Positions 47,325 through 58,330 of a DNA stretch of 64,000 nucleotides are shown piece by piece. The stretch is taken from assembly GCF_032452875.1 (NCBI RefSeq), contig NC_083878.1, positions 38,951,878 through 39,015,877 on the forward strand, written 5' to 3'. The DNA is from Bos javanicus (Eukaryota; Chordata; Mammalia; Artiodactyla; Bovidae). How positions within the stretch are numbered: position 1 is the stretch's first letter; each line of letters begins with the position of its first letter. A program made the translations under genes and the position numbers. Under the pieces are notes generated by a model, which made no database searches, was not told the origin of the DNA, and saw nothing but the letters and a program-made list of their open reading frames with translations.

Positions 47325-47981
47325 TACTTCAGTGGAAATCTGGCATTCTTGGCAATATGCCATCCACCCAGGTGCTACAGTGGGTGTTTTTTTCCACGCA
47401 CCTAGTCTGCTGCATCTATTGAAGGGTCATCCTTTCTCTCAAACACAAGAGCATCTTCCTCTAGACTCATTTTCTCAAAGATTCCACCTCTTGGCTCCCC
47501 AACCTGTTTTATCACCAGCACTCATACCATGATCAATTGCAACTTTTACCCTTCTAGCTTTGCAAAGCAGTGCATAAATGTCTCCAGCTTATCCAGTTTG
47601 CCCATCTTATATGCCAGCCCTGAACTGCCAGAGTAGTGGACACCCACACATTCTTCTCTAATCACAGCCCTCCTTCCAAATGTCTAACCCAAAATTCTGC
47701 CTCTGGTTGGGTATCAGTGACCACAGAACTGCCCACAGCAGAGCCCAGCCTAATGTGCAGCCATGCAGTTCTCTTTGCTGAAGTGCACTCCACCCTGTTC
47801 CTTGAAGAAGCACATTAGTCCAGCCAGCATTTTCAGGGAGTCCCTACACACACAGCAATCCACAAGCATCTAAAGAACACAGAGGCCAAAGACCAACTTG
47901 GGATTTTCTCTGTGGACACCCCTTTACCAAGGCCCATTTCTCCCATCTCCTAACTGGTTTGCCAACTGTTGGTTCACAAAT

Positions 47982-48193
47982 TGTTTCCTGTACATGGAAG
48001 TCATTGAGAGATGGAAGAAAAGGCAGACCACTCCAGACTAGGAGGTGGTAGATTCAATAAACAAGAGAACTTACTCATGAGGCTTGTCTTGCGAGGCCAC
48101 CAAGCCAGTCAATCTCTATGCCCACCACCACATTTTAAGTTTACATAGAGGCCTCAACTGGTGTTCAATCATGTATTAGGACCAAGTGGTTTT
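47982..48193 (-). mobile_element. LTR copy B, left part
   Basis: TGTTTCCTGTACATGG start, then blocks shared with copy A (GAGATGGAAGAAAAGGCAGA, ATGAGGCTTGTCTTG, CATAGAGGCC). It is interrupted at GGACCAAGTGGTTTT (48179-48193) by L1-J. Confidence 0.5.
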
Positions 48194-48764
48194 TAAAAAA
48201 TTATTTATTTTTTATTGAAGGATAATTGCTTTACAGAATTTTGCTGTTTTCTGTTTAAACCTCAACACGAATCAGCCATAGGTATACATATATCCGCTCC
48301 CTTTTGAAACTTTTGAAAAGTTTCCCTCCGCATCCCATCCCTTTAGGTTCATACAGAGCCCCTGTTTTGAGTTTCCTGAGCCATACTGCAAATACCCGTT
48401 GGCTGTCTATTTTACATATGGTAATGTAAGTTTCCACGTTACTCTTTTCATACATCTCATCCTCTCTTCCCCTATCCCCATGTCTATAAGTCTATTCTTT
48501 ATGTCTGTTTCTCCACTGTTGCCCTGTAAATAAATTCTTTAGTATCATTTTTCTAGATTCTGTATATATGTATTAGAATACAGTATTTATCTTTCTCTTT
48601 ATGACTCACTTCACTCTGCATAATAGGTTCTAGGTTCGTCCACATCATTAGAACTGACTCAAATGTGTTCCTTTTTATGGCTGAGTAATATTCCATTGGG
48701 TATATATACCACAACTTCTTTATCCATTCATCTTTCGATGGACATCTAGGTTGCTTCCATGTTC

Positions 48765-49550
48765 TCAGTTCAGTTCAGTTGCTCAGTCGTGTCCGACTCT
48801 TTGTGACCCCATGAATCACAGGACACCAGGCTTCCCTGTCCATCATCAACGCCTGGAGTTCACTCAAACTCATGTCAATCGAGTCGGTAATGCCATCCAG
48901 CCATCTCATCCTCTGTCATCGCCTTCTCCTCCTGCCCCCAATCCCTCCCAGTATCAGGGTCTTTTCCAATGAGTCAACTCTTCGCATCAGGTGGGCAAAG
49001 TATTGGAGTTTCAGCTTTAGCATCATTCCTTCCAAAGAACACCCAGGACTGATCTCCTTTAGGATGGACTGGTTGGATCTCCTTGCAGTCCAAGGGACTC
49101 TCAAGAGTCTTCTCCAACACCACAGTTCAAAGGCATCAATTCTTCGGCGCTCAGCCTTCTTCACAGTCCAACTCTCACATCCATACATGACCACAGTAAA
49201 AACCATAGCCTTGACTAGATGGACCTTTGATGGCAAAGTGATGTATGTGCTTTTTAATATGCTGTCTAGGTTGGTCATAACTTTCCTTCGCAGGAGTAAC
49301 TGTCTTTTAATTTCATGGATGCAATCACCACCTGCAGATTTTGGAGCCCCAAAAATAAAGTCAGCCACTGTTTCCCCATCTATTTGCCATGAAGTGATGG
49401 GACCAGATGCCATGATCTTAGTTTTCTGAATATTGAGCTTTAAGCCAATTTTTTCACTCTCTTCTTTCACTTTCATCAAGAGGCTCTTTAGTTCTTCTCA
49501 CTTTCTGCCATAAGGGTGGTGTCATCTGCATATATGAGGTTATTGATATT
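48765..49550 (-). mobile_element. BovB 3' part, minus strand, with TSD
   Basis: Reversed BovB tail to the palm (CATAAGGGTGGTGTCATCTG is the reversed YADD region). TCCATGTTCT (48755-48764) and TCCATTTTCT (49551-49560) match 8/10. The minus-strand frame at 48916-49479 is open for 187 codons. Confidence 0.9.
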
Positions 49551-49665
49551 TCCATTTTCTAGCTTTTGTAAATAGTCCTGCAATGAACAATGATATACAT
49601 GTTTCTCTTTCAATTTTGTTTTCCCCAGGGTATATGCCTAGGACTGGGATTGCTGGGTCATATGG

Positions 49666-49978
49666 TGTTTTTTTTTTTTTTAATTTTTTAAAATTTTATT
49701 TTGTTTTTAAACTTTACAAATTTGTATTAGTTTTGCCAAATATTGAAATGAATCCACCACAGGTATACATGTGTTCCCCATCCTGAACCCTCCTCCCTCC
49801 TCCCTCCCCATACCATCCCTCTGGGTCGTCCCAGTGCACCAGCCCCAAGCATCCAGTATCGTGCATCAAACCTGAACTGGCAACTCATTTCATACATGAT
49901 ATTATACATGTTTCAATGCCATTCTCCCAAGTCTTCCCACCCTCTCCCTCTCCAACAGAGTCCATAAGACTGTTCTAT
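49666..49978 (-). mobile_element. Young L1_BT 3'UTR fragment, minus strand
   Basis: Poly-T, then the L1_BT 3'UTR with the CCTCCTCCCTCCTCCCTCCC tract, nearly identical to the copies at 12821 and 18648. CATATGGTG just before the poly-T and CATATAGTG just after fit a TSD in L1-J. Confidence 0.9.
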
Positions 49979-50241
49979 ACATATAGTGGTTTTATTCCTA
50001 GTTTTTTAAGGAATCTCCTTACCATCTTCCATAGTGGCTATATCAGTTTACATTTCCACCAACAGTGCAAGAGTGTTCCCTTTTCTCCGCACCCTCTTCA
50101 GCATTTGTTGTTTGTACACTTTTTGATGAGGGCCATTCTGACCGGTGTGAGGTGAATTCTCATTGTAGTTTTGATTTGCATTTCTCTAATAATGAGCGAA
50201 GTTGAGCACCTTTTCATGTGTTTTTTAGCCATCTTTATGTC

Positions 50242-50652
50242 TTATTTGGAGAAAAGTCTGTTTAGGTCTTTTCCCCACTTTTTGATTGGGTTCTTTGTTT
50301 TTCTGGGGTTGAGTTGCATGAGCTGCTTGTATATTTTAGAAATTAATCCTTTGTCAATTGTTTCATTTGCTATTGTTTTCTCCCATTCTGAGGGTTGTCT
50401 TTTCACCTTGCTTATAGTTTCCTTTGCTGTGCAAAAGCTTTTACGTTTAATCAGATCCCACTTGTTTACTTTTGTTTTTATCTCCATTACTCTAGGAGGT
50501 GGGTCATATAGGACCTTGCTTTGATTTATGTCATCGAGTGTTCTGCCTATGCTTTCCTCTAAGAGTTTTATAGTTTCCAGTCTTACATTTAGGTCTTTAA
50601 TCCATTTTGAGTTTATCTTTGTGTATGGTGTTAGGAAGTGTTCTAATTTCAT
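50242..50652 (-). pseudogene. L1-J ORF2 C-terminal fragment
   Basis: An open minus-strand stretch of 136 codons with WDLIKRKSFCTAKETISKVK and PSEWEKTIANE, the conserved L1 ORF2 region between the RT and the C-terminal knuckle. It is bounded by frame breaks. Confidence 0.8.
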
Positions 50653-51188
50653 TCTTTTTCATGTAGCTGTCCAGTTTTCCCAGCACCACTTATTGAAGAG
50701 GCTGTCTTTGCCCCATTTTATATTCTTGCCTCCTTTGTAAAAAAATAAGGTATCCACAGGTGCACGAGTTTATTTCTGGGCTTTCTATCTTGTTCCATTG
50801 GTCTATATTTCTGTTTTTGTGCCAGTGCCATACTGTCTTAATGACTGTAGTTTTGTAGTGTAGTCTGAAGTCAGGAAGTTGATTCCTCCAGTTCCATTGT
50901 TCTTTCTCAAGACTTCTTAGGTATTCAGGATCTTTTGTGTTTCCATTTGAGTTGTGAAATTTTTTGTTCGAGTTCTGTGAAAAATGCCACTGGTAATTTG
51001 ATAGGGATCGCATTAAATCTGTAGAATATGTTTGGTAATATAGTCATCTTCACAATATTGATTCTTCCTACCCAGGAACACTAACTATCTCTCCATCTGT
51101 TTAGGTTGTCTTTGATTTCTTTCATCAGTGTCTTATAATTTTTTGTGTACAGTTCTTTTGTCTCCTTAGGTAAATTCATTCCTAGATA

Positions 51189-51779
51189 TTAAATTCTTTT
51201 TGTTGAAATGGTGAATGGGATTGATTCCTTAATTTCTCTTTCTGATTTTTCATTGTTAGTATATAGAAATTCAAATGATTTCTGTGTATTGATTTTGTAT
51301 CCTGAAACTTTGCTAAATTCACTGATTAGCTCTAGTAATTTTCTGATACTATCTTTAGGGTTTTCTATGTACAGTATCATGTCATCTGCAAGCAGTGAAA
51401 GTTTTACTTCTTTTCTGATCTGGATTCCTTTTATTTCTGGTTCTTCTCTGATTGCTGTAGCAAAGACTTCCAGAACTATGTTGAATAATAGTGGTGAAAG
51501 TGGACACCCTTGTCTTATTCCTGATCTTAGAGGGAATGCTTTTAGTTTTTCACCATTGAGAATAATGTTTGCTGTATGCTTATCATATATGGCCTTTACT
51601 ATGTTGAGGTAGGTTCCTTCTATGCCAATTTGTTGAAGAGTTTTAATTATAAATGCATGCTGAATTTTTTCAAAGGCTTTTTCTGCATCTATTGAGATGA
51701 TCATATGAATTTTATCTTTTAATTTGTTAATATGGTATATCACACTGATTGATTTACATATATTGAAGAATCCTTGCAT
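51189..51779 (-). pseudogene. L1-J ORF2 reverse-transcriptase fragment
   Basis: 196 open codons of the L1 RT palm: IISIDAEKAFEKIQHAF (motif A, Asp kept), SGIRQGCPLSPLLFNIVLEV (motif B) and LADDMILYIENP (motif C; family FADD, Phe replaced by Leu, both catalytic Asp kept). This is the best-preserved L1 RT stretch in the window. The endonuclease and the fingers are gone, so it cannot act alone. Confidence 0.85.
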
Positions 51780-51880
51780 ACCTGGAATAAACCCAAATTG
51801 ATCATGATGTATGAGCTATTTAATGTATTGCTGAATTCTCTTTGCTAAAATTTTGTTGAAGATTTTTGCATCTATGTTCT

Positions 51881-52507
51881 TATGCTGGCATGTGGGGAGA
51901 GAGAGGCTATGGTGATGGCTCCACCCACTACCTGTGACGCAGCAGTATTGTCTTGCTTCTATGGCTGCCTGGCTTTCCTCCACCAGTATTTCCCACCACC
52001 ATCTCCTCCCTCACATCCCCTCAATCCGTCTCTCTGCAGTCAACAGCAGCCCTTGCCCTGGGATTGCTCAACAATCCCTTAATTCCAGCTCCCAGCCGCT
52101 GCCCCTTCCAGGAGACCAGCGTTCCTGTCCAGAGTATGTATGGCTGTGGCAAGGACTATCTGATTCTCATTCCATTTAGGCTGCTGCAGATCAGCTATTT
52201 CACTCTCAGCCTTAAATATTTCTCTGACTCAACAATTTCCCCGCTGTGGGGATTAGGCACTTGCTTCAGTTCCCCCACCTACCGAGGGTAGGTCCAGTCT
52301 TACTGACATTCCTGTTTTCCCCGCTAGTTCCTTCATCCTACCAAATTTTGTGTGGGTCTATATATTCTTTTCCACTGGTCAGGTACTCCTGTCTGCTCTC
52401 AGCTGGTGTTCTGCATGTACTTCTATGTCTGAAGGTGTATTCCTGATGTATCCATGGAGAGAGATGTACTCCATGTCCACCTACTCCTCTGCCATCTTGT
52501 TCCAATC
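51881..52507 (-). mobile_element. Reversed L1 5'UTR-like segment of L1-J
   Basis: G/C-richer than its surroundings and ends in CCTACTCCTCTGCCATCTTG, the reverse of an L1 start. Its family relation to the 5'UTRs at 2534 and 32510 is by general resemblance; another element type cannot be excluded. Confidence 0.5.
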
Positions 52508-52679
52508 AGTCCAGGTGATTTTAATAAATCATCACTTTGAAGACTGAATCCTTGAAAATGGCTCCAGCTGTTGGAATGGCTGGGGAAGAAAGTGTATCAA
52601 AAGGACAGGGGAGGGGAGCAAGGGGATTCTGATTGCCTGGGTGCAGCTCATGAATTAGTGGTTGGTCATGTCCTTTCCA
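52508..52679 (-). mobile_element. LTR copy B, right part
   Basis: After the L1-J TSD, the copy-A blocks resume in order: TTGAAAATGGCTCCAGCTGT, GGACAGGGGAGG, ATTGCCTGGGTGCAG and GGTCATGTCC. This continuity across L1-J is the main evidence that the LTR was whole before the L1 arrived. Confidence 0.5.
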
Positions 52680-52799
52680 TATGCACCACCAATGCTGGCT
52701 GTCTTAATTACTTAATTACTCTGCCATTTTAAAGAATAGAATTTGATTAATTTTAGGAAATCTGAAGTATGCAAAATACAAAACAAAAATCTTAACACT
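52680..52799. other. Short A/T-rich gap
   Basis: Nothing recognised between LTR copy B and the next L1 tail. Confidence 0.4.
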
Positions 52800-52920
52800 A
52801 AGACTAAAAGTGTTTTGGATAAATAGCAAGGTCTCACTGTATAATACAGAGAATTATATTCAATACCCTGTGATAAAACATAATGGGAAAGAATATGAAA
52901 AGAATTTGTATATATAACTG

Positions 52921-53110
52921 TAGCGCTAGTGGTAAGGAACCCACATGCCAATGCAAGAGACATAAGAGACACAGGTTGGATTCCTGGGTCAGAAAGATCC
53001 CATGGAGGAGGAAGTGGCAACCCACTACAGTATTCTTGCCTGGAAAATTCCATGGACAGAGAAGCCTGGCTGGCTACAGTCCATAATGTCATAAGAGTCA
53101 GACACAAATG
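52921..53110 (+). mobile_element. Bov-tA SINE
   Basis: Lacks the first bases of the head (starts TAGCGCTAGTGGTAAGGAAC), then body and tail. TATATA-rich target sequence lies on both sides. Confidence 0.88.
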
Positions 53111-53121
53111 AAGCAACTTAG

Positions 53122-53123
<2 letters not shown>

Positions 53124-53171
<48 letters not shown>
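53124..53171. repeat. (TA)24 microsatellite
   Basis: An uninterrupted TA run of about 48 bases at the right flank of the Bov-tA, expanded from the L1 tail block TATATATAACTGAATCAC. Confidence 0.95.
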
Positions 53172-53172
<1 letters not shown>

Positions 53173-53302
53173 CTGAATCACTTTGGTGGACAGCAGAAAT
53201 TAACACAAAATTGTAAAACAACTATACTTCAATAAAAAATTGATTGAATGTGTTTTGTGGACAAGGTTATTTTCTTTTTAAAAAATTTTTATTTGGTATT
53301 GG

Positions 53303-55080
53303 GGTACTCAGCAATCAATGCAAAGAAATAGAGGAAAACAACAGAATGGGAAAGACTAGAGATCTCTTCAAGAAAATTAGAGATACCAAGGGAACATTTC
53401 ACGCAAAGATGGCCTCAATAAAGGACAGAAATGGTATGGACCTAACAGAAGCAGAAGATATTAAGAAGAGGTGGCAAGAATACACAGAAGAACTGTACAA
53501 AAAAGATCTTCATGAGCCAGGTAATCACGATGGTGTGATCACTCACCTAGAGCCAGACATCCTGGAATGTGAAGTCAAGTGGGCCTTAGGAAGCATCACT
53601 ATGAAAAAAGCTAGTGGAAGTGATAGAATTCCAGTTGAGCTATTTCAAATCCTGAAAGATGATGCTATGAAAGTGCTGCACTCAATATGCCAGCAAATTT
53701 GGAAAACTCAGCAGTGGCCACAGGACTGGAAAAGGTCAGTTTTCATTACACTCCCAAAGAAAGGCAATGCCAAAGAATACTCAAACTACCACACAATTGC
53801 ACTCATCTCACATGCTAGTAAAGTAATGCTCAAAATTCTCCAAGCCAGGCTTTAGCAATACGTGAATCATGAACTTCCAGATATTCAAGCTGGTTTTAGA
53901 AAAGGCAGAGGAACCAGAGATCAAATTGCCAACATCTGCTGGATCATGGAAAAAGGAAGAGCATTCCAGAAAAACATCTATTTCTGCTTTATTGACTATG
54001 CCAAAGCCTTAGACTGTGAGGATCACAGTAAACTGTGGAAAATTCTTCAAGAGATGGGAATACCAGACCACCTGACTTGCCTCTTGAGAAACCTGTATGC
54101 AGGTCAGGAAGCAACAGTTAGAACTGGGCATGGAACAACAGACTGGTTCCAAATAGGAAAAGGAGTACGTCAAGGCTGTATATTGTCACCCTGCTTATTT
54201 AACTTATATGCAGAGTATATCATGAGAAATGCTGATCTGGAAGAAGCACAAGCTGGAATCAAGATTGCCGGGAGAAATATCAATCACCTCAGATACGCAG
54301 ATGACACCACCCTTATGGCAGAAAGTGAAGAGGAACTAAAGAGCCTCTTGATGAAAGTGAAAGAGGAGAGTGAAAAAGTTGGCTTCAAGTTCAACATTCA
54401 GAAAACTGAGATCGTGGCATCTGGTCCCATCACTTCATGGGAAATAGATGGTGGAAACAGTGGAAAGAGTGTCAGACATCATTTTTTTGGGCTCCAACAT
54501 CACTGCAGATGGTGATTGCAGCCATGAAATTAAAAGATGCTTACTCCTTGGAAGCAAAGTTATAACCAACCTAGATAGCATATTCAAAAGCAGAGACATT
54601 ACTTTGGCAACAAAGGTCCATCTAGTCAAGGCTATGATTTTTCTAGTAGTCATATATGGAAGTGAAAGTTGGACTGTGAAGAAAGCTGAGTGCCGAAGAA
54701 TTGATGCTTTTGAACTGTGGTGTTGGAGAAGATGCTTGAGAGTCCCTTGGACTGCAAGGAGATCCAACCAGTCCATTCTGAAGGAGATCAGCCCTGGGAT
54801 TTCTTTGGAAGGAATGATGTTAAAGCTGAAACTCCAATACTTTGCCCACCTGATGCGAAGAGTTGACTCATTGGAAAAGACCCTGATGCTGGGAGGGATT
54901 GGGGGCAGGAGGAGAAGGGGATGACAGAGGATGAGATGGCTTGTTGGCATCACTGACTCGATGGACATGAGTTTGAGTGAACTCCGTGAGTTGGTAATAG
55001 ACAGGAAGGCCTGGTGTCCTGTGATTCATGGGGTCACAAAGAGTCAGACACGACTGAGCAACTGAACTGAACTGAACTGA
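53303..55080 (+). mobile_element. Best-preserved BovB: linker, RT and tail
   Basis: 1.78 kb from the linker (CAATCAATGCAAAGAAATAG) to a perfect CTGAACTGAACTGAACTGA end. Only a few lesions break the frame, as described for the RT remnant inside it. The endonuclease end is missing through 5' truncation. It splits L1-L at GGGGTA / TAGCC. Confidence 0.93.
53340..54924 (+). pseudogene. BovB reverse transcriptase, near-intact pseudogene
   Basis: Linker and fingers: THLEPDILECEVKWALGSIT, GNAKEYSNYHTIALISH and GFRKGRGTRDQIAN. Motif A FIDYAKALDCEDHSKLW (family AFDCVDH; Phe to Leu and Val to Glu, catalytic Asp kept). Motif B GVRQGCILSPCLFNLYAEYI. Motif C RYADDTTLMAES intact. Lesions: a CAG-to-TAG stop at 53853-53855 and a one-base insertion at about 54450 (GATGGTGGAAAC where the family has GATGGGGAAAC), after which the frame continues to the C-terminal region (RVPWTARRSNQSILKEISPG) and stops at 54924. 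The endonuclease is absent. Confidence 0.88.
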
Positions 55081-55864
55081 TAGCCAACTAACAAGGTTAT
55101 GATAGTTTCAGGTGGACAGCGATGGGACTCTGTCATACTTATACATGTATGTCTCCCCCAAGTTCCCCTCCCATCCAGGCTGCCACATAACATTGAAAAT
55201 AGTTCCGTGTGGTATACAGTAGGTCCTTGTTGCTTATCCATTTTAAATATTGCAGTGTGTACTCCTTAACTATCCCTTCCCCTTTCCTTCCCCCAGCAAC
55301 TATAAGTTCATTCTCTAAGTATATGACTGTGCCTTTTTTATATCTTGATATCTTATTTTTCTTTAGTCTTGACTCACTCTTCCATATTAGTTTTAGAGAT
55401 TAATAGATCAATTTTTGTAAAAGTCCTGCTTGGGAATTTAATTGGAATTGAATCTATATCAATCTTTTTGGAATAGAGTATTGATTTTTTTCTCAGCCAT
55501 TCATCTTTAAATTTATTTAGATTTATTTATATCCTTTTATAATGCTTTGCAGTTTTATTCGTGAAGGTCTCAAACATCTTTTGTTATGTTTATTCTGAGA
55601 TGCTCTACAGTTTTTTTCAACTTTGTGAATGGGATCTTTTTTCTATTACTTTTCCTCTCTAGTTGGATATTACAGAGATATAGAAACTCTACTTATTGTC
55701 CTTTGTTGATTTTTTATCAAGTAACCCTGGAGAATGGTTAATTTGTGGTATCCTGCTGAGGTTCCAATGTAGACAATCATGTGATTATCTGCTGATTAGT
55801 TTGTTTCTCCCATTATAATTCTTATAGTTGTTCATTTTTAGCAAATCAGTTAAGAGATCAGTAT

Positions 55865-55962
55865 TTGAAATCAGACGGTCTAGGCTCCAACCCTTAGTAG
55901 CTGTGTGACCTTCATATTTCAGTAGTTTCCTTTGTAAAATTGGGCAATAATGCCAAGTTTAC
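55865..55962 (+). mobile_element. MIR SINE
   Basis: AAATCAGACGGTCTAGGCTC, CTTAGTAGCTGTGTGACCTT and GTTTCCTTTGTAAAATTGGG follow the MIR consensus in order. An ancient, mammalian-wide marker that the flanking sequence is old. Confidence 0.88.
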
Positions 55963-56035
55963 TTTTCTTGATGAAGATTACCTGTTGTTATGTGTAAATC
56001 ACTGGTACCAGTGCTTCATACACAAGCTTGTAATA

Positions 56036-56076
56036 AATAATACTATTATCATTATTATTATTGTTGTTGTTATGAC
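56036..56076. repeat. (TTA)n/(TTG)n microsatellite
   Basis: AATAATACTATTATCATTAT followed by TTATTATTGTTGTTGTTATG. Confidence 0.85.
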
Positions 56077-56604
56077 CAAAGCATGCTGTGTTGTGTAGCA
56101 ATGGAACTCTCATCACCAGCATCATTGCATTTGCTCCCAAAGCAAAAGTGCAGTTAAGTAAAAACCTTTTTCTTGTCATGTGAGAGTATAAATTATATGA
56201 CTTATTTAAGTGTTGTATTATATCTAAATTTTTTTTGTAATAACACTTATTGGCTTTCTAAGAAACACTCACCTGTGGGCATCAATGGATCATTAGTTTA
56301 TCCAAAGGAGAATGGCAGATTCTTCACCAACTGTTTTGAGAAAAGGTCAGTCTACGCACCTCCTCATTCGGTTTCCAAAGCATGTGGAGCTTTCTTCAGT
56401 GCACAGTCAATACAGACATTTGCTTCTCAAACACCAGTTGAGGAGTATAAATCTAATTTTTCTACCATCTAGATCTTAACAAAAGCCTGGCTGAGAAACA
56501 CCCATTTAAGAAAAAAAAAGTGCCCTCTACTTCTGGTCATTTAAAATTGTCATCAACATGACTCAGATTACCAGAATTTGCCATGTAAGCATGGCTCACA
56601 GAAC
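56077..56604. other. Single-copy DNA, no gene supported
   Basis: No element recognised. A 99-codon plus-strand frame at 56173-56472 has no known motif. Confidence 0.5.
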
Positions 56605-56616
56605 CATCTTTACTCA

Positions 56617-58330
56617 TTTCAGTTCAGTTGCTCACTTGTGTCCAACTCTTTGGGACCCCAAGGACTGCAGCAGGTCAGGCCTCCCTGTCCATCACCAACT
56701 CCCAGAGTTTTCTCAAACTCCTGTCCATTGAGTTGGTGATGACATCCAACCATCTTATCCTCTTTCATCCCCTTCTCCTCCTGCCTTCAATCTTTCCCAA
56801 CATCATGGTATTTTCAAATGAGCCAGTTCTTTGCATCAGGTGGCCAAAGGATTGGAGTTTCAGCTTCAACATCAGTCCTTCCAATGGATATTCTGGACTG
56901 ATTTCCTTTAGGATGGACTGTTTGAATCTCCTTGTAATCCAAGGGACTCTCAAGAGTCTTCTCCAACACCACAGTTCAAAAGCATCAGTTTTCGGCATTC
57001 AGCTTTCTTTACAGTCCAACTCTCACATCCATACATGACTACCGGAAACACCATAGCCTTGACTAGACAGACCCTTGTTGGCAAAGTAATGTCTCTGCTT
57101 TTGAATATGCTACCTAGGTTGGTCATAACTTTCCTTCCAAGGAGTGTCTTTTAATTTCATGGCTGCAGTCACCATCTGCAGTGATTTTGGAGCCCCAAAA
57201 AACAAAGCCTGCCACTGTTTCCACTGTTTCTCCATCTATTTGCCATGAAGTGATGGGACTGGATGCCATGATATTAGTTTTCTGAATGTTGAAGTTTAAG
57301 CCAACTTTTTCACTCTCCTCTTTCGCTTTCATCAACAGGCTCTTTAGTTCTTCTTTGCTTTCTGCCATAAGGCTGGTGTCATCTGCATATCTGAGGTTAT
57401 TGATATTTCTCCTGGCAATCTTGATTCCAGCTTGTGCTTCATCCAGCCCAGCTTTTCTCATGATGTACTCTGCATATAAGTTAAATAAGCAGGGTGGCAG
57501 TATATAGCCTTGATGTACTCCTTTTCCTATTTGGAACCAGTCTGTTGTTCCATGTCCAGTTCTAACTGTTGCTTCCTGACCTGCATACAGATTTCTCAAG
57601 AGGCAGGTCAGGTGGTCTGGTATTCTCATCTCTTTTAGAATTTTCCACAGTTTATTGTGATCCTCACAGTCTAAGGCTTTGGCATAGTCAATAAAGCAGA
57701 AATAGATGTTTTTCTGGAACTCTCTTGCTTTTTCCATGATCCAGCAGATGTTGGCAATTTGATGTCTGGTTCTTCTGCCTTTTCTAAAACCAGCTTAAAA
57801 ATCTGGAAATTCACGGTTCATGTATCACTGAAGCCTGGCATGGAGAATTTTGAGCATTACTTTACTAGCATGTGAGATGAGTGTAATTGTGTGGTAGCTT
57901 GGGCATTCTTTGACATTGCCTTTCTTTGAGATTGGAATAAAAACAACCTTTTCTAGTCCTGTGGCCACTACTGAGTTATCCAACTTTCACTTTTGCTGGC
58001 ATATTGAGTGCAGCACTTTCATAGCATCATCTTTTAGGATTTGAAATAGTTCAACTAGAATTCCATCACCTCCACTAGTTTTGTTCATAGTGATGCTTCC
58101 TAAGGCCCAAACATCACATTCCAGGATGTTTGGCTCTAGGTGAGTGATCACACCATCGTGATTACCTGGCTCATGAAGATCTTTTTTGTACAGTTCTTCT
58201 GTATATTCTTGCCACCTCTTCTTAATATCTTCTGCTTCTGTTAGATCCATACCATTTCTGTCCTTTATTGAGCCCATCTTTGCAGGAAATGTTCCCTTGG
58301 TATCTCTAATTTTCTTGAAGATATCTCTAG
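56617..58330 (-). mobile_element. BovB, 3' portion of a 5'-inverted insertion (minus part)
   Basis: Reversed BovB from the tail back to the linker (AATTTTCTTGAAGATATCTC). The minus-strand frame at 57123-57737 keeps motif A (FIDYAKALDCEDHNKLW), motif B (GVHQGYILPPCLFNLYAEYI, mutated) and motif C (RYADDTSLMAES). It is joined without a gap to the plus-oriented piece starting at 58331. Confidence 0.93.

Larger units (their letters stand above)
45530..47981 (-). mobile_element. Presumed internal region of the ERVL-like element
   Basis: The DNA between the two LTR-like copies, excluding the BovB copies and a mariner remnant, has no open frame of note and no recognisable protease, RT or integrase motif on either strand. 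A primer-binding site could not be read next to 47982. It is called internal only by position; nothing coding survives. Confidence 0.35.
48194..52507 (-). mobile_element. L1-J: minus-strand L1 spanning 3' tail to 5' end, with an internal deletion
   Basis: The reversed 3'UTR starts near 48194, then ORF2 C-terminus, post-palm and RT to about 51880; from 51881 to 52507 the text resembles a reversed L1 5'UTR ending CTCTGCCATCTTG, the reverse of the L1 start CAAGATGGCAGAG. The endonuclease and ORF1 are missing between. GGACCAAGTGGTTTT (48179-48193) and AGTCCAGGTGATTTT (52508-52522) match 11/15 and support one insertion event. It carries a nested BovB (48765) and a young L1_BT tail (49666). Confidence 0.72.
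52800..53244 (+). mobile_element. L1 3' tail (older L1MA-like) with nested Bov-tA and (TA)n
   Basis: Blocks GGATAAATAGCAAGGTCTCA, ATTCAATACCCTGTGATAAA and CAACTATACTTCAATAAAAA give the usual L1 3' end. A Bov-tA (52921-53110) and an expanded TA run split it. Confidence 0.8.
53265..55855 (-). mobile_element. L1-L: old minus-strand L1 (3' end and ORF2 pieces) hosting a BovB
   Basis: Reversed 3' end at 53265-53302, resuming at 55081 (GTTATGATAGTTTCAGGTGG, ACAGTAGGTCCTTGTTGCTT). At about 55395 it jumps to reversed ORF2 sequence (AATCATGTGATTATCTG is the decayed catalytic-site area). No frame. It may be two old fragments. Confidence 0.65.

Noticed and set aside
53262..55099. ACAAGGTTAT on both sides as the TSD of the BovB at 53303
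   Set aside because: The right copy fits the L1-L tail consensus and the left copy lies outside the resumed L1, so the match is probably coincidental.
56173..56472. 99-codon plus-strand frame, with a possible acceptor near 56262 and donor near 56346
   Set aside because: No recognisable domain, a weak pyrimidine tract and a non-consensus donor (GTCAGT); length is compatible with chance in a repeat-free stretch.
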